Made by a program: the position numbers and the translations under genes. DNA of 64,000 nucleotides. Source: Homoserinimonas sp044769865 (GTDB taxonomy: Bacteria > Actinomycetota > Actinomycetes > Actinomycetales > Microbacteriaceae). Positions 1 through 8,854 of the stretch are shown in pieces. A model generated the notes under the pieces. It did no database searches and was not told the DNA's origin. It saw only the letters and a program-made list of their open reading frames with translations. The stretch's first letter is position 1; each line of letters opens with the position of its first letter. Location: assembly GCF_044769865.1 (NCBI RefSeq), contig NZ_JBIZWA010000002.1, positions 248,001 to 312,000 on the forward strand, in the 5' to 3' direction.

Positions 1-1
1 G

Positions 2-1237
2 GCGCTCTCGGCCGACGCGGTCTGCACGCCAGACCTGGCGGAGGCGCCCTGGACCTTCGACTCGGTGCCGGGATACGGTCCGGGCTCGTCAATGACCGAT
101 GTGATTCCCGCCGGGGCGCCACGGCAGGGTGCCCTCCCGGAGGAGTACCGCACGGCAAGCGCAGACGAGCTCGATGCCCGCATCCGCGCAGCCAAGGATG
201 CCCTGGGCGAGCGTCTCGTCATCCTTGGCCACCACTACCAGCGCGACGAGATCATCGAGTACGCGGACTTCGTCGGCGACTCCTTCCAGCTCGCGAATGC
301 CGCGCAGTCGAAACCCGAGGCTGAGCACATCGTCTTCTGCGGCGTTCACTTCATGGCCGAGACCGCCGACATCCTCGCGCAGCCGGGACAGTCGGTGGTG
401 CTCCCGAATCTCGCCGCCGGATGCTCGATGGCCGACATGGCCGACATCGACTCCGTCCAGGCATGCTGGGAGCAGCTCGAGGCCCTCTACGGCACGGAAC
501 CGGATGCGAGCGGCCGGGTGCCGGTCATCCCGGTCACCTACATGAACTCCTCGGCCGCGCTCAAGGGCTTCTGCGGCGAGCACGGCGGCATCGTGTGCAC
601 CTCAAGCAATGCCGAGACTGTGCTCGAGTGGGCCTTCGAACGCGGGCAGAGGGTGCTGTTCTTCCCCGACCAGCACCTCGGCCGCAACACGGCCAAGGCG
701 ATGGGCGTGCCGCTCGAGCAGATGCCCATGTGGAACCCGCGCAAGCCACTCGGTGGCAACACCTCGGCAGACCTGCTCGACGCCCGCGTGCTGCTGTGGC
801 ACGGCTTCTGCTCCGTGCACAAGCGCTTCACGACGGCGCAGATCGACAAGGCCCGTGCCGAGCACCCGGGGGTGCGAGTCATCGTGCACCCTGAATGCCC
901 CATGCCGGTCGTCGACGCAGCCGACGAGGCCGGGTCGACCGACTACATCCAGAAGGCGGTCGCGGCCGCGACGCAGCCGACGACCTTCGCGATCGGCACC
1001 GAGATCAACATGGTGTCGCGCCTTGCGGCCGAGCATCCGCAGCACGAGATCTTCTGTCTCGATCCCGTGATCTGCCCCTGCTCGACCATGTACCGCATCC
1101 ACCCCGGCTACCTTGCCTGGGTACTCGAGGCCCTCGTGCGTGGCGAGGTGCTCAACCAGATCACGGTCTCGGAGCACGTCGCCGCCACCGCGAAGGTCGC
1201 GCTCGAGCGGATGCTCGCGGCCAAGCCGAAGGGCTGA
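2..1237 (+). CDS. nadA: Quinolinate synthase NadA (5' end outside window)
   Basis: NadA condenses iminoaspartate with dihydroxyacetone phosphate to quinolinate in cytosolic NAD synthesis, using a [4Fe-4S] cluster. The three cluster cysteines are recognisable in LAAGCSMADM, HPECPMPVVD and ICPCSTMYRI, and the family signature GVHFMAETADIL is present. The reading frame stays open to the left edge, with coding-type GC-rich third positions, and reads CTPDLAEAPWTFDSVPGYG. From memory this resembles the N-terminal extension of actinobacterial NadAs, so the gene is taken as truncated by the window rather than starting at the GTG at 65 or the ATG at 92. About 411 residues are visible. The next gene, nadB, begins 2 nt after the stop, so this is the first visible gene of a nadABC operon. 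Function is certain; the true start cannot be seen. Confidence 0.95.
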   Translation, partial: ALSADAVCTPDLAEAPWTFDSVPGYGPGSSMTDVIPAGAPRQGALPEEYRTASADELDARIRAAKDALGERLVILGHHYQRDEIIEYADFVGDSFQLANAAQSKPEAEHIVFCGVHFMAETADILAQPGQSVVLPNLAAGCSMADMADIDSVQACWEQLEALYGTEPDASGRVPVIPVTYMNSSAALKGFCGEHGGIVCTSSNAETVLEWAFERGQRVLFFPDQHLGRNTAKAMGVPLEQMPMWNPRKPLGGNTSADLLDARVLLWHGFCSVHKRFTTAQIDKARAEHPGVRVIVHPECPMPVVDAADEAGSTDYIQKAVAAATQPTTFAIGTEINMVSRLAAEHPQHEIFCLDPVICPCSTMYRIHPGYLAWVLEALVRGEVLNQITVSEHVAATAKVALERMLAAKPKG

Positions 1238-1239
1238 CG

Positions 1240-2739
1240 TTGGCCGAACGCGTGGTCGTCGTGGGGTCCGGCGCCGCCGGGCTGACGGCGGCACTCACCG
1301 CCTCGAAGGCCGGGCACGACGTCATCCTCATGACCAAGGGTCCCCTCGGTGAGAGCAACAGCCTCTACGCCCAGGGCGGCATCGCAGCGGCCCTGTTCGA
1401 CGACGACAGTGTCGAGGCCCACATCGCGGACACACTCGCGGCGGGAGCCGGGCTCTCAGACCCCGTGTCCGCGCGAGTCCTCTGCCAGGCGGGCCCCGCG
1501 CGGATTCATGAGCTGATCGCGCTGGGCGCGGAGTTCGATCGGTGCCCCGATGGTCGACTCGCGCGGGGCCTGGAGGCGGCGCACTCGGTTCCCCGCGTGG
1601 TGCACGCGGGCGGGGATGCGACGGGGCGCGCCATCATCGCCGCGCTCGTGCGTGCCGTGCGGGCGTCCCGCATCGCCGTCTGGGAGCACTGCTTCGCCCG
1701 GGACCTGCTCGTCGGCGACGACTCGGTCACGGGCATCCGGGTGCTGCGCGACGGCCGCGAGCACACGCTTGCCGCGTCCGCCGTCATCATTGCGAGTGGT
1801 GGGGCCGGCCAGCTCTACCGCCACAGCACCAACCCGCTCGGCGCGACCGGCGACGGCGTCGCGCTGGCGCTCCGCGCCGGTGTGCGACTCATCGACGCAG
1901 AATTCGTGCAGTTCCACCCCACGACGCTCGCCGTGCCCGGCACCCCGCTCATCTCCGAGGCGGTGCGCGGGGAGGGCGCGGTGCTCCTCGACGCCCGCGG
2001 CGAACGCTTCATGCTGCGTGAACACCCGGATGCCGAACTCGCCCCGCGCGATGTCGTCGCGAGGGCGATCGCGCGCCAGATGCAATCGCAGGGCGATGTC
2101 CCCGTGCTGCTCGACGCCCGCCCGCTCGGCGACGCCGTGCTCCGCAGGCGCTTCCCCGGCTTCGTGGCGCTGGCGGCGGCACACGGCCTCAACCCGAGCG
2201 AGGTACCCGTGCCGGTGACGCCCGCCGCGCACTACTGGATGGGCGGCGTCGAGGTCGATGATGACGGCCGCACGGCCCTCCGGGGGCTCTCCGCCGTCGG
2301 CGAGGCAGCCTGCACGCGTGCCCATGGCGCCAATCGGCTCGCCTCCAACTCGCTCCTCGAGGCCCTCGTCACGGGCCACCGCGCGGCACTCGCGCTGGAA
2401 CAACCCTCAGCCGCGACGCTTCCGCGAGCGGAGGGAAGGCCCGCCGGCGGCCACCGAGCCATCAGCCGCAGCGAACTGCAGCAGGTCATGTGGCAGTGGG
2501 TCGGCCTGCACCGCGACACGGCCGGTCTCGCGAGCGCCCAGGCGCTCCTCGCTGAGGCGAGTGTGCCGGTCTCCGACGAGCACCGGGTCGCCGACCTCGA
2601 GACCGCAAACCTGCTCCAGCTCGCGCGAGAAGTCGTGGCCGCAGCATCCGACCGCACCGAATCCATCGGGGCACACCACCGGAGCGACGCCGACCTGTCG
2701 TCGCGCCAACCCGAACGAGAGGTTTCCATCGCATGCTGA
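1240..2739 (+). CDS. nadB: L-aspartate oxidase NadB
   Basis: FAD enzyme oxidising L-aspartate to iminoaspartate, the substrate NadA uses next. The protein opens with the dinucleotide-binding fingerprint VVVVGSGAAGLTAALTASKAG (G-x-G-x-x-G) and carries the fumarate reductase/succinate dehydrogenase family segments SLYAQGGIAAA, EFVQFHPTTL, the REHPDAELAPRDVVARAIARQ helix and ANRLASNSLLEAL near the FAD-closing region. I chose the TTG at 1240, two nt after the nadA stop, because it leaves only four residues before the nucleotide-binding strand. A GTG at 1252 is the alternative. The frame is open far upstream inside nadA, but that stretch is not homologous. Length 499 aa is normal. Its end overlaps the nadC start by 7 nt, indicating translational coupling. 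Confidence 0.95.
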   Translation: MAERVVVVGSGAAGLTAALTASKAGHDVILMTKGPLGESNSLYAQGGIAAALFDDDSVEAHIADTLAAGAGLSDPVSARVLCQAGPARIHELIALGAEFDRCPDGRLARGLEAAHSVPRVVHAGGDATGRAIIAALVRAVRASRIAVWEHCFARDLLVGDDSVTGIRVLRDGREHTLAASAVIIASGGAGQLYRHSTNPLGATGDGVALALRAGVRLIDAEFVQFHPTTLAVPGTPLISEAVRGEGAVLLDARGERFMLREHPDAELAPRDVVARAIARQMQSQGDVPVLLDARPLGDAVLRRRFPGFVALAAAHGLNPSEVPVPVTPAAHYWMGGVEVDDDGRTALRGLSAVGEAACTRAHGANRLASNSLLEALVTGHRAALALEQPSAATLPRAEGRPAGGHRAISRSELQQVMWQWVGLHRDTAGLASAQALLAEASVPVSDEHRVADLETANLLQLAREVVAAASDRTESIGAHHRSDADLSSRQPEREVSIAC

Positions 2740-3584
2740 CGCGATCCGCAATCGATGCAGTAGTCCTACCAGCCCTGGCAGAGGACGCGCCGTGGGGTGA
2801 CGTGACGAGCGAGACGATCCTGCCCATCGGCAGCAGGGCCACCGCGGTACTCGCTGCCCGCGAGCCGGGGGTGCTGTCGGGGATGGCGGTGTTCACGGCG
2901 GCGATGCTGGCGTGCGACCCGGATGCGCAGGTCGATGAACTGCTGGGTGACGGCGAGCGCTTCGACGCTGGCATGCCGCTCGCTCGCGTCACGGGAGATG
3001 CCCGCGGCATCCTGCGTGCCGAACGGGTGGCCCTCAACCTCATGCAGCGGATGAGCGGCATCGCGACTGAGACGGCCCGCTATGTCGGGGCGGTCGCCGG
3101 AACGTCCGCCCGCATCGCGGACACGCGCAAGACGACCCCGGGCCTTCGCGTCCTGGAACGCCACGCCGTGCGGTGTGGTGGTGGCAGCAATCACCGCTTC
3201 TCGCTCTCTGATGCGGTGCTCGCGAAGGACAACCATCTCGCGGTGCTCACGGCCGGTGGGCGCGACCTCACCGAGGCGCTCCGAGACGCGCGCGCCAAGC
3301 TCGGCCACACGGTGCACTTCGAGGTCGAGGTCGACCGCATCGACCAGATCGAGCCGGTGCTCGCGGCCGGCGTCGACGCGATCCTGCTCGACAACTTCAC
3401 GCTCGATCAGCTGCGCGAGGGCGTGCGGCTCGTCGCGGGCCGCGCGGTCGTCGACGCCAGCGGGGGAGTGACCCTCGAGACGGTCGCCGACATCGCCGGC
3501 ACGGGCGTCGACGTGATCTCGGTGGGGGCCATCACCCACAGCGTGCGGGCGCTCGACCTGGGTCTCGACATCGAGCTGAACTGA
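2733..3584 (+). CDS. nadC: Nicotinate-nucleotide pyrophosphorylase NadC
   Basis: Quinolinate phosphoribosyltransferase: quinolinate + PRPP to nicotinate mononucleotide, CO2 and PPi. It is the third de novo NAD step. The N-terminal open-faced sandwich is followed by a barrel with the conserved DTRKTTPGLRVLERHAV segment, the GGGSNHRFSLSDAVLAKDNH phosphate/carboxylate-binding region, FEVEVDRIDQ and the DASGGVTLETVADIAGTGVD strand near the C-terminus. Length 283 aa is typical. The ATG at 2733 lies inside the last codons of nadB, so the two are translated in a coupled way. A cysteine desulfurase gene follows after 4 nt. Assignment is unambiguous. Confidence 0.96.
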   Translation: MLTRSAIDAVVLPALAEDAPWGDVTSETILPIGSRATAVLAAREPGVLSGMAVFTAAMLACDPDAQVDELLGDGERFDAGMPLARVTGDARGILRAERVALNLMQRMSGIATETARYVGAVAGTSARIADTRKTTPGLRVLERHAVRCGGGSNHRFSLSDAVLAKDNHLAVLTAGGRDLTEALRDARAKLGHTVHFEVEVDRIDQIEPVLAAGVDAILLDNFTLDQLREGVRLVAGRAVVDASGGVTLETVADIAGTGVDVISVGAITHSVRALDLGLDIELN

Positions 3585-3588
3585 CACC

Positions 3589-4749
3589 ATGCCATACTTC
3601 GACGTCGCCGCGACCGCCCCCGTGCGCCGTGAGGTGCTGGAGGCGATGACCCCCTTCCTGGCAACGGAGTTCGGCAACCCTTCGAGCCACCATGAGCTCG
3701 GCGAGCGCGCAGCATCCGCCCTCGAATGGGCCCGCACCCGCGTCGCCGAGGTGCTCGGCTGCCGCCCCGGGGAGATCGTGTTCACGAGCGGCGGCACGGA
3801 ATCGAACAACCTCGCGATCAAGGGCATCTCGCTCGCGAATCCCCGCGGGCGCCACATCGTGACGACACCGATCGAGCATCCCTCCGTGCTCGAGTCCTGC
3901 GCCTACCTCGAGCGGTTCCATGGCTTCACCGTCGAGTACGTTCCTGTTGATGGCGGCGGTCTCGTCGACCCCTTGGCGCTCGAGCGGATGCTGCGTGCCG
4001 ACACCACGCTCGTGAGCGTCATGCTTGCCAACAACGAGGTGGGAACGGTGCAGCACCTCGAGGAGATCGGCGCCACGACGCGCGCGGCGGGCGTTCCACT
4101 GCACTCGGACGCCGTCCAGGCCGCCGGTTGGCTCGGGCTTCGGCTCGCGGGCGCCGACGGGGACGGCCTCCCCGTGGAGGCGCTGACGCTCGCCGGGCAC
4201 AAACTGGGGGCTCCCAAGGGGGTCGGCGCGCTCTTCGTGAGCGGGCGCATCCCGCTCGAGCCGCTCGTGCACGGGGGAGGCCAGGAGGGCGGGCGTCGTT
4301 CCGGCACGGAGAACGTCGCGGGTGCGGTCGGCTTCGCGACCGCGCTCACCCTCGCGGAGGCGGAGCGCCAGGCCCGGGCCGAGGAGGCACGCGAGTCGCG
4401 GGATCTCTTCATCGCGACGATCCTGTCGGCGCTTCCCGGCGCCCGCCTCACGGGGCACGCTGAGTCGCGACTGCCAGGCAACGCGTCGTTCTGCTTCGAG
4501 GGAACGAGCGGCGAGGCCGTGCTCCTGGAGCTGGAGCGCCGCGGCATCGTCTGCTCGAGCGGCTCCGCCTGCGCGGCAGGGAGCGACGAGCCCTCGCCGG
4601 TGCTGCTGGCGCTCGGTGTCGATCCCGCGGTCGCACAGACGGCGGTGCGCTTCACGTTTGCTGCGACGACGACACGCCCCCCGCTGCTCGCGGCTGCCGA
4701 GTCTGTCATCGAGTCCGTGCGCATCGTGCAAGGGATCGCCTCACGATAG
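3589..4749 (+). CDS. Cysteine desulfurase (NifS/IscS family)
   Basis: PLP enzyme taking sulfur from cysteine as a protein persulfide. Visible landmarks: substrate/PLP segment SGGTESNNLAIKG, TTPIEHPSVLE, the ANNEVGTVQ loop, the PLP lysine in TLAGHKLGAPKGVGALF, the RSGTENVAGAVG motif and the active-site cysteine loop IVCSSGSACAAGSDEPS. At 386 aa it matches group I NifS/IscS-like enzymes rather than SufS. It begins 4 nt after nadC, making it the last member of nadA-nadB-nadC-nifS. In several bacteria a dedicated cysteine desulfurase encoded with nad genes supplies the NadA [4Fe-4S] cluster, and that is my inference for its job here. A general role, for example in tRNA thiolation, is also possible. 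Confidence 0.88.
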   Translation: MPYFDVAATAPVRREVLEAMTPFLATEFGNPSSHHELGERAASALEWARTRVAEVLGCRPGEIVFTSGGTESNNLAIKGISLANPRGRHIVTTPIEHPSVLESCAYLERFHGFTVEYVPVDGGGLVDPLALERMLRADTTLVSVMLANNEVGTVQHLEEIGATTRAAGVPLHSDAVQAAGWLGLRLAGADGDGLPVEALTLAGHKLGAPKGVGALFVSGRIPLEPLVHGGGQEGGRRSGTENVAGAVGFATALTLAEAERQARAEEARESRDLFIATILSALPGARLTGHAESRLPGNASFCFEGTSGEAVLLELERRGIVCSSGSACAAGSDEPSPVLLALGVDPAVAQTAVRFTFAATTTRPPLLAAAESVIESVRIVQGIASR

Positions 4750-4814
4750 CCGCTCCGCGCAAGACCCTTGCATCGTCTCGCAAACTTCGCATGATTCGCG
4801 CTGCAGGCGCGCGG

Positions 4815-4820
4815 CAGGAT
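4815..4820 (+). promoter_or_regulatory. Candidate -10 box, leaderless-type
   Basis: CAGGAT lies exactly 6 nt before the ATG at 4827. The spacing matches the many TANNNT-6-start arrangements in this window, although the first base of the hexamer is not T. No good -35 is seen. Confidence 0.3.
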
Positions 4821-4826
4821 GGAACC

Positions 4827-5894
4827 ATGGCATCCCTCCCCACGCCCAGTGCATCCCTCCGCGCCGCGATAGACCGCTTCGATGCATCCGCCGCCAGGGG
4901 CTACCTCGCCGCCGCCTCGATCGGACTCCCGACCGACGCCACGGTCGCCGCGATTCGGGCCGATCTCGATGCGTGGCGTTCAGCCCAGCGCGACCCAATG
5001 GGGTATGAGGAGGTCGTCGAGTCGACTCGCGCCCACTTCGCGCGGCTCGTCAACGTCGGCGTGGAGAGGGTCGCGATCGGCTCCCAGACCTCCGTCATCA
5101 CCAGTGTGGTCGCCGCCGCCGTGCCCGCGGGCGCCGAGGTTCTGTGCGTCGAAGGTGACTTCACCTCGATCGTCTTCCCCTTCCTCCAACGCGCCGACAT
5201 CACGGTGCGTTCCGTGCCCCTCGATGACCTGGCCACCAGCATCACGGATGCCACATGGCTCGTCGCCTTCTCGCTCGTGCAGTCCTCCACCGGGCGAGTT
5301 GCCGATGCCGCCGCGGTGCGAGCGGCGGCGGCCGCCCACGGATGCCGCACGCTGTGTGACGCGACGCAGGCGGCAGGCGTGCATCCATTCGATGCCTCGG
5401 CATACGATGCGACCGTGTGCCACGCCTACAAATGGCTGTGCTCGCCGCGCGGGGTGGCATTTCTCACCGTCTCCGAAGCCTTCGCGGAGCAGCTGACACC
5501 CGTGCACGCAGGATGGTACGCCGGCGAGCAGATCTGGCAGTCGATCTACGGGCCTGACATGACGCTCGCGGCAGACGCCAGGCGCTTCGACGTCTCACCA
5601 GCGTGGCCGTGCTGGCCAGGGGCGGAACCGGCCATCGGGATGTTCGCAGACCTCGACATGACCGAGGTGTGGGCCCGCGCATCCGGACTCGGCGACCTGC
5701 TCTGCGACGCGCTCGGCATCCCGCAGCAGCACCAGGCGATCGTGACCTGGCCGGATGCCAGCGGCGACGCACTCGGCAGGCTCACGGCCGCCGGAATCAA
5801 GGCTTCTGGGCGAGCTGGCCGCCTCAGGGCGGCGTTCCACCTCTGGAACGACGAGAGCGACGTTGACGCGGTGGCACGCGCACTGGGGCGCTGA
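4827..5894 (+). CDS. Class V aminotransferase family protein
   Basis: PLP-fold protein of the class V aminotransferase/cysteine-desulfurase superfamily. Visible: the IGSQTSVITSVVAAAVPAG cofactor-binding turn, VLCVEGDFTSIVFPF, the aspartate strand CRTLCDATQAAGVHPFD and the presumed PLP lysine in VCHAYKWLCSPRGVAFL, with an AGWYAGEQIWQSIYG segment typical of kynureninase/isopenicillin-epimerase-like members. The cysteine loop of true desulfurases is absent, so it probably acts on another amino substrate that I cannot name. The start is the ATG at 4827 (MASLPTPSASL), which sits 6 nt after a -10-like hexamer. An in-frame ATG at 4791 would add a non-conserved 12-residue leader. Length 355 aa. It is separated by 77 bp from the nad operon and likely has its own promoter. 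Confidence 0.8.
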   Translation: MASLPTPSASLRAAIDRFDASAARGYLAAASIGLPTDATVAAIRADLDAWRSAQRDPMGYEEVVESTRAHFARLVNVGVERVAIGSQTSVITSVVAAAVPAGAEVLCVEGDFTSIVFPFLQRADITVRSVPLDDLATSITDATWLVAFSLVQSSTGRVADAAAVRAAAAAHGCRTLCDATQAAGVHPFDASAYDATVCHAYKWLCSPRGVAFLTVSEAFAEQLTPVHAGWYAGEQIWQSIYGPDMTLAADARRFDVSPAWPCWPGAEPAIGMFADLDMTEVWARASGLGDLLCDALGIPQQHQAIVTWPDASGDALGRLTAAGIKASGRAGRLRAAFHLWNDESDVDAVARALGR

Positions 5895-5917
5895 CTCGCA
5901 CGGATCGTTCCGGCAAG

Positions 5918-5923
5918 TAGGCT
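5918..5923 (+). promoter_or_regulatory. Candidate -10 box of glyS
   Basis: TAGGCT fits the actinobacterial TANNNT -10 pattern. Transcription from about 7 nt downstream would give glyS a leader of roughly 70 nt. The -35 region 17 nt upstream (CTCGCA) is weak. Confidence 0.3.
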
Positions 5924-5998
5924 GGGTGTCGCGCATCGCGCATGCATCGCACCCCCTTCGACCGCGCATCCAGCGTGGCTGACCCTTGGAGTTACACC

Positions 5999-7384
<1,386 letters not shown>

Positions 7385-7434
7385 CCTCATTCGGCACCTC
7401 GGCACCTCGGCGCCCCAGCACGGCTCAGTTCCCC

Positions 7435-7493
7435 GGCGTCTCCGCGCCGCCGCCTGGCTCAGCGCCAGCGGCGTCTCCGCGCCGCCGCTTGGC
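7435..7493 (+). repeat. 24-bp direct repeat pair
   Basis: Two copies of a 24-bp GC-rich sequence at 7435-7458 and 7470-7493 are identical at 23 of 24 positions (CCTGGC versus CTTGGC at the end). They are separated by 11 nt. This looks like a recent local duplication or a remnant of insertion. Confidence 0.8.
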
Positions 7494-7537
7494 GTCACCC
7501 ACGAGCACCAGCCAGCGCGTCAGCCCCAGCCCCCACC

Positions 7538-7623
7538 TTCGGAAATTCAGGAACTCCCGCGCCGCCACGGTCTCTGCCACCGTTGAACTCGCAGGGAAAC
7601 GCCCCGCTTCCTGAATTTCTCGA
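7538..7623. repeat. Inverted-repeat pair A (left of DUF559 gene)
   Basis: Left arm TTCGGAAATTCAGGAA at 7538-7553 and right arm at 7608-7623. The arms share a perfect 12-bp inverted match (GAAATTCAGGAA / TTCCTGAATTTC) across a 54-nt loop. The same 16-mer family recurs as pair B on the other side of the next gene. It is AT-richer than its surroundings. Confidence 0.85.
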
Positions 7624-7737
7624 CGCGGGGCCGACACGGGGCCGCGTGATCCGGTGGGTATGGCCCTCCACAGCCAGCTCCGGATGCCGGCCTCCACGGA
7701 CCGCAAGCGGTCATCGTCCCGTAGCACGCGAGTTCCG

Positions 7738-7743
7738 CAGGAT
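7738..7743 (+). promoter_or_regulatory. Candidate -10 box, leaderless-type
   Basis: CAGGAT ends exactly 6 nt before the ATG at 7750, the same geometry as other leaderless-type starts in this window. It supports that start over the upstream in-frame ATGs. Confidence 0.3.
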
Positions 7744-7749
7744 CGTGCG

Positions 7750-8715
7750 ATGTCGATCATCGCGAAGTGGGTTTCGGACTTGGGTGGATTCGCTCAGAAG
7801 CGGCAGCTCGTGCGTCTCGGTGCGACGGATGCCTCCCTGACCGCAGCAGTTCGTTCAGGTGCAGTGTTGCGTGCCCGCAACGGCTGGTACGCAACCGTTG
7901 ATCAGCGTGCGCCGGAGTTCATGGCGGTGCGCATTGGAGGACGGTTGACCGGCCTCTCCGCGGTGAGGGCTGCGGGTGGCTGGGTATTGGAGCGCAACGG
8001 GCCACTCCATGTGTCTGTTCCCCGGAATGCGGCGCGGCTCCGGTCCCCTCGGAATCGCCGCGTCGCGCTGACGGCGCGGTACAAACATGGCGTGATCGTG
8101 CACTGGGACGACGCCGACATCCGCGACGCAGGGTCTGCCACCGCGGTCGGCCTCCAGGACGCCCTCCTCCGCGTCATCGCTGACGAGGACATCGAGACGG
8201 CCGTTGCGGCTCTCGACTGGGCGCTTCACACCGCCCGAATAGAGCTGAGCGACCTCGATCGCATACTGGCACGGCTGCCGACGCGCTATCAATACCTGCG
8301 CAATTGGGTGGATCCGGCCTGCGAGAGCCTGCCCGAAAGTCTGTCCCGCACCCGATTGCGCCTCCTCGGTCACCACGTTGCCTCGCAAGCCGAGTTGAGT
8401 ACCGCAGAACGCGTGGATCTCGTCATCGACGGCACCGTCGGTCTCGAGACCGACGGCGAGGAGTTCCACTGGGATCGCTTCCTCGCCGATCGACTCAAGG
8501 ACATCCAGATCCTCCGTGAGGGACTCATCCCGATCCGTCTGCCCGCGAAAGTCGTCTTCTACAACTGGCCGCTCGCTGTGGCTGCGATCCGAGCGGCTCT
8601 CGCCCTCCGCGCCAACTTCGGAAACTCAGGAAGTTGCGGCGAGACGTGTGGCGCAAGGTCCCCAGTTCCGCGGGTTCCGCGTGCCGAACGGCTGGCATTG
8701 GCGCGAGGTTCCTGA
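7750..8715 (+). CDS. AbiEi-like winged-helix + DUF559 (Vsr-like) nuclease-fold protein
   Basis: The 321-aa protein has two recognisable parts. Residues 1-50 (WVSDLGGFAQKRQLVRLGAT, then GWYA) look like the AbiEi-type antitoxin winged helix. Residues ~195-290 look like the DUF559/very-short-patch-repair fold, with candidate PD-(D/E)xK residues D223 (RVDLVID) and E233-x-D235 (LETDG) and a basic helix DRLKDIQIL. This architecture is common in Microbacteriaceae, with unknown function. No AbiEii toxin gene is adjacent, so it is not a visible toxin-antitoxin pair. Residues from about 290 on are encoded inside inverted-repeat pair B and the stop codon lies in its right arm, so the C-terminal tail is repeat-derived. 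The ATG at 7750 was chosen from the domain start and the -10 spacing. Confidence 0.7.
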   Translation: MSIIAKWVSDLGGFAQKRQLVRLGATDASLTAAVRSGAVLRARNGWYATVDQRAPEFMAVRIGGRLTGLSAVRAAGGWVLERNGPLHVSVPRNAARLRSPRNRRVALTARYKHGVIVHWDDADIRDAGSATAVGLQDALLRVIADEDIETAVAALDWALHTARIELSDLDRILARLPTRYQYLRNWVDPACESLPESLSRTRLRLLGHHVASQAELSTAERVDLVIDGTVGLETDGEEFHWDRFLADRLKDIQILREGLIPIRLPAKVVFYNWPLAVAAIRAALALRANFGNSGSCGETCGARSPVPRVPRAERLALARGS

Positions 8716-8724
8716 ATTTCCGAA
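8617..8724. repeat. Inverted-repeat pair B (overlaps 3' end of DUF559 gene)
   Basis: Left arm TTCGGAAACTCAGGAA at 8617-8632 and right arm TTCCTGAATTTCCGAA at 8709-8724. The arms are complementary at 15 of 16 positions, with a 76-nt loop. The right arm is the exact reverse complement of the left arm of pair A. The TGA of the DUF559 gene is formed by bases 8713-8715 inside the right arm. Confidence 0.88.
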
Positions 8725-8773
8725 AGGGGTGTGACTGGGGAAAGGGGCTCCGCGGAAGCGGGAGCGGGCTGGC

Positions 8774-8833
8774 GCGGCCGCCGGCATGGGGAACACGGAT
8801 GCCGCGGCCGCCGGCACGGGGAATACGGATGCC
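8774..8833 (+). repeat. 30-bp tandem duplication upstream of FrnE gene
   Basis: Units 8774-8803 and 8804-8833 are abutting and identical at 28 of 30 positions (two transitions). They lie between pair B and the frnE-like start, and would encode an alanine/glycine-rich extension if translation began upstream at 8786, which I consider unlikely. Confidence 0.85.
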
Positions 8834-8854
8834 GGGGCACAGGTTGCGCCCAGC

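Larger units (their letters stand above)
7385..7749 (+). other. Repeat-rich 365-bp intergenic region after glyS
   Basis: No convincing gene is visible here. It holds an imperfect TCGGCACC triplication just after the glyS stop, a 24-bp direct repeat pair (7435-7458 and 7470-7493), a GC-rich hairpin between them (CTGGC/GCCAG) that could end glyS transcripts although no T-tract follows, the first inverted-repeat pair (7538-7623), and the -10-like box of the next gene. Confidence 0.7.

Noticed and set aside
92..1237. nadA starting at the ATG at 92, with an ATGA overlap to an upstream gene ending at 95
   Set aside because: The stretch before 92 in the nadA frame has coding-type third positions and resembles the NadA N-terminal extension; the frame that would end at 95 is Arg-rich and not protein-like.
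5942..5998. glyS starting at the ATG at 5942
   Set aside because: The first 19 residues would be non-conserved, while GTG 5999 has a ribosome-binding site and gives the family length.
7391..7410. TCGGCACC repeats after glyS as a possible CRISPR start
   Set aside because: Only two to three 8-bp copies without spacers; no cas genes in the window.
7750..8715. The AbiEi-like gene as half of a toxin-antitoxin pair
   Set aside because: No AbiEii-type nucleotidyltransferase gene is adjacent, and the C-terminal half is DUF559-like; only the winged-helix part resembles an antitoxin.
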